Assembly: GCF_009870125.1 (NCBI RefSeq)
Contig: NC_046683.1
Location: 3,968,001 to 4,032,000 of the forward strand
From: Drosophila pseudoobscura
Taxonomy: Eukaryota; Arthropoda; Insecta; Diptera; Drosophilidae
DNA length: 64,000 nt
Direction: 5' to 3'
Part shown: one piece after another, positions 61,401 to 64,000 of the stretch
Position numbering within the stretch: position 1 is the first letter of the stretch
Layout of the letters: the number at the start of each line of letters is the position of its first letter
Notes under the pieces: generated by a model
Database searches by the model: none
Told to the model about the DNA's origin: nothing
What the model saw: only the letters and a program-made list of their open reading frames with translations
Position numbers and translations under genes: made by a program

Positions 61401-62275
61401 GGAGTACGTCTACGAGGACAGCATGGATCTCATTGCCAAGCTGCCTGTGGTGGCCGCCACCATCTACTGCAACACGTATCGCGGCGGCAAGGGCTCCCGC
61501 TCGGTCGACTCGAGCCTCGATTGGTCCGCCAACTTTGTGAAGATGCTCGGCTACGACAATGCCCAGTTCACCGAGCTGATGCGTCTCTATCTGACCATTC
61601 ACAGCGACCACGAGGGTGGCAATGTCTCTGCCCATACCGTGCATTTGGTTGGCTCCGCATTGAGCGATCCCTACTTGTCGTTCGCCGCTGGCATGAACGG
61701 TCTGGCTGGTCCCCTGCACGGCCTGGCCAACCAGGAGGTGCTCGTCTGGCTGCGCAAGCTCCAGAAGGAGGCTGGCAACAATCCATCGGAGGAGCAGCTG
61801 AAGGACTACATCTGGAAGACTCTCAAGTCCGGACAGGTACAGGACTTAATAGCCCTTCTAGTCTGGCATTTGATTTACTGATTTGGTTTCGATTCGATTA
61901 CAGGTTGTGCCCGGCTATGGACATGCCGTGCTCCGCAAGACCGATCCCCGCTACACCTGCCAGCGCGAGTTCGCCCTGAAGCATCTGCCCGAGGATGAGC
62001 TGTTCCAGCTGGTGTCCAAGATCTACAAGGTGGTGCCCCCAATCCTGACCGAGACCGGCAAGGTGAAGAACCCCTGGCCCAATGTAGATGCCCACTCCGG
62101 TGTCCTGCTGCAGTACTACGGCATGAAGGAGATGAACTACTACACCGTTCTGTTTGGCGTCTCGCGTGCCCTTGGCGTGCTCGCTTCCCTCGTCTGGGAT
62201 CGCGCCCTTGGACTGCCCATCGAGCGCCCCAAGTCATTCTCCACCGATCTTCTGGTCAAGATGGTCCAGAAGTAA
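54372..62275 (+). CDS. kdn: Citrate synthase, mitochondrial (knockdown)
   Basis: Exons are 54372-54416 (15 codons, [15 protein letters not shown]), 60859-61836 and 61904-62275, all phase 0, giving 464 residues. The enzyme condenses acetyl-CoA and oxaloacetate to citrate in the matrix. The catalytic triad is intact: His302 in [10 protein letters not shown], His348 in GYGHAVLRK and Asp403 in NVDAHSG. The spacing of 46 and 55 residues equals that of pig His274/His320/Asp375. The short N-terminus serves as targeting peptide. The first intron is 6.4 kb, unusually long for the locus, and has a cluster of DRE-like sites just before exon 2. The coding exons are GC-rich with strong codon bias, as expected for a highly expressed gene. 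An alternative first exon lies at 53746-53955. Confidence 0.97.
58421..58447. repeat. (GA)n microsatellite
   Basis: Thirteen GA units in the kdn intron. Confidence 0.9.
60590..60815 (+). promoter_or_regulatory. Cluster of DRE (TATCGATA) and half-DRE sites before kdn exon 2
   Basis: Perfect TATCGATA occurs at 60789-60796 and 60799-60806. ATCGATAT, ATCGATTA, TTCGATAA and GTCGATAA variants are spread over the preceding 200 bases. This density is unusual for an intron end. It may be an intronic enhancer or an internal promoter. Confidence 0.45.
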
Positions 62276-63240
62276 GATGGACGTCGACGAAGGCGGTGAT
62301 GGGGGGGTGGAGTGGAGAAATTGGAGGGAAGTTTAAGACGCAGGTGCGGTCGCAGAAGACGAATTTCGTTCTTCGGGCAGTAGCCAAGTAATACACGAGA
62401 CGAGAGTGAGGGAAAAGAGAAATGAAACGACGATTGAATGTGGAGTAGAAACAACAACCAAATACGAACCAACAGCTAAACAACAACAAAACTGCTAAGA
62501 AAAACAAAAACAAAAGAGAAAGAGCAACCACAAAAAACCAACAATAAGCTGGAAATAAGGCAGAAAACTTATTTTTAAATTAGTAAAATAATTAAAACAC
62601 TCAACAAAAACAAAAAACACTTAACTAATTTTATAAGTGATCTATATATATATACATGCATATATATAGGCAGATGTGTGTGCGTATATACATATATATA
62701 TATATGTATATATATAGACGGAGAGAAATTTGTTTGCGCATTAACCCACAACCAGACACGCCCCCGCGCACACGCGCCCTCTTCCCTTACCCTTTCCTGG
62801 CCTTTTGCTTTTAGTTTTGTTACTTAACAAATTATGATTGACGATTATGTTTGCTGCGCAATTGTTGCGCAATTTTCTCCCACACTCACCTTAATCCTCC
62901 GCCCAGACCAGCACCAGCACCTCCACCTCCAATAACCCCAGCCCACCCATCCGCCTGCCTGAAAACCAAACCACAAAAAATTACTAACTTGATAACATGT
63001 TATTTTTAATTTAAATATAATTTATTATGCAGAAATACAATACAAAAACAAGTGTAAAGCGGAAGACCCAAACAACAAAAAGATCTACGACGAAAAAAAC
63101 TCAATAAAAAAACAGAACAATAAATAATATAGAGAGTATATATAGAGTAGTTATTGTCACCACCACTGAGAATTGCAAACGCAGAATTCGTTGCCATGCA
63201 AGTGTAATCAAGAAAGCAACAAATTAATAAAAATGTAGCA
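62276..63240 (+). other. 3' untranslated region of kdn
   Basis: The sequence is AU-rich with CAACAAAAACAAAA runs and TATATA-type repeats at 62640-62715. AATAAA signals occur at about 63100-63125 and 63225. The likely end is near 63.24 kb. Confidence 0.6.
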
Positions 63241-63329
63241 AACTTGAAACGAATACGTATTTGCTATTTATCTATCTTCGAAGTTCGAACAGGGCGCCCA
63301 AGTTTGAAGCCCCCGCTCTGCAGAGATGT

Positions 63330-63383
63330 TATCGATAAGCAGCCGTCACTAAGTGTGACCCTAGACAACAGACAGTGTGACCA
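63330..63383. promoter_or_regulatory. DRE plus motif 1 core-promoter elements of the next gene
   Basis: TATCGATA lies at 63330-63337. AGTGTGACC lies at 63352-63360 and CAGTGTGACCA at 63373-63383; the latter is the exact reverse complement of motif 1 (TGGTCACACTG). The combination marks a broadly active fly promoter and separates kdn from the gene starting at 63688. Confidence 0.55.
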
Positions 63384-63687
63384 GCAAACATCCAAAACAG
63401 GGCTGAGCTAGTCGATAGGTGTCGATAGGCTCGCTGCAGCCCTAGTAAAGCGCATGTTACATCATTTGGAGTTAAAATAGCTTAAAATTGTTAATATTGC
63501 CCCAACGGAAGTCAACTGCAGCTGCAACTAAATTCGAATAACCAATTTGCTGAAATGTCCATGCATCTGAGAGCTGAACATCGATTTTAGGCCAGCCAAA
63601 TCAACCGACAGGCGCTGAGCAGCAGGCGGCAACAGAAAACCAGGCGCACACGCAGGCGAAAAATAAATAAAAATATAAAACAATACG

Positions 63688-63708
63688 ATGAGCGAGAGCA
63701 ATAATCAG
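63688..63708 (+). CDS. First coding exon (7 codons) of a gene that continues beyond the window
   Basis: ATG 63688 begins MSESNNQ and runs into a donor CAG|GTTAGT at 63708/63709, in phase 0. The leader upstream (63460-63687) follows the DRE and motif 1 promoter. No later exon is visible before the window ends at 64000, so the product cannot be named. A 7-codon first exon is short but common in flies. The call rests on promoter, ATG and donor together. Confidence 0.45.
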
Positions 63709-64000
63709 GTTAGTTGATGGTCGACACAGGTGAGCGGAGAGCGCCGCAGAGAGGGGATTATCAATAATTGTTACGCACACACGGCGATCCAAATTTCAAA
63801 TCGAAAGAGGTCCCTCCTTCAACAGACCGCATATGAAAAAGAACATCGTTAGATTATATACTATTACTCTTCAAATGAACTTTTGTTGCAGCGCAATTTA
63901 TGTGCCTGTGTGTGGGTTTCGTGTGTGATGTGGTGTGTGTGTGTGTGTGTACAATTTGCGTTTCTATATTTTTGTCTCCCCTCCCCCCCTACACCCCCGC

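Noticed and set aside
60826-61719. 297-codon minus-strand open frame
   Set aside because: Antisense to citrate synthase exon 2; the plus strand has all catalytic residues.

Overview
The window is nuclear DNA from a Drosophila-type fly. It has short GT-AG introns, Q/N-rich coding repeats, many (CA)n and (GA)n microsatellites, and fly core-promoter motifs (Inr+DPE, DRE, Ohler motif 1). The gene set matches a block I recall from the D. melanogaster X chromosome: a CRAL-TRIO protein (CG3823-like), a short-chain dehydrogenase (CG3842-like), a C2H2 zinc-finger protein (CG3847-like), the complex I subunit ND-B16.6 and the citrate synthase gene kdn. The repeat fragments and overall style suggest an obscura-group or related species, but this is inference. 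Gene names were recognised from memory and were not searched.

Layout: 2.1-3.4 kb, five-exon CRAL-TRIO gene (+). 4.8-5.5 kb, intronless Ubc4/UBE2K-like E2 (-) whose catalytic Cys is Ser. 8.1-9.3 kb, hAT transposase relic and dispersed-repeat fragments. 10-30 kb, one large gene (+) with at least three candidate 5' ends and seven coding exons, encoding a low-complexity protein of about 1637 residues that I could not identify. 33.0-34.1 kb, a small gene (+) that opens with MAFMMPVMKN and whose frame continues 143 codons past a TGA. 42.0-44.6 kb, membrane-anchored SDR gene (+) with an exact Inr+DPE promoter. 49.4-51.1 kb, zinc-finger gene (+) whose frame continues 82 codons past a TAG. 51.2-52.0 kb, recent tandem duplications. 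52.4-53.1 kb, ND-B16.6 (-), divergent from kdn (+, 53.5-63.2 kb), which has two alternative first coding exons and a 6.4 kb intron. 63.3 kb to the end, promoter and first seven codons of another gene (+) that leaves the window.

The clearest functional pairing is ND-B16.6/kdn: two mitochondrial energy-metabolism genes transcribed away from each other across about 0.5 kb that contains DRE-type sites. The most unusual features are the two independent long open frames after stop codons (candidate stop-codon readthrough), the Cys-to-Ser E2 retrocopy, and a second N-terminus for citrate synthase. The remaining sequence is intergenic or intronic, AT-rich, and full of simple repeats and old transposon debris.
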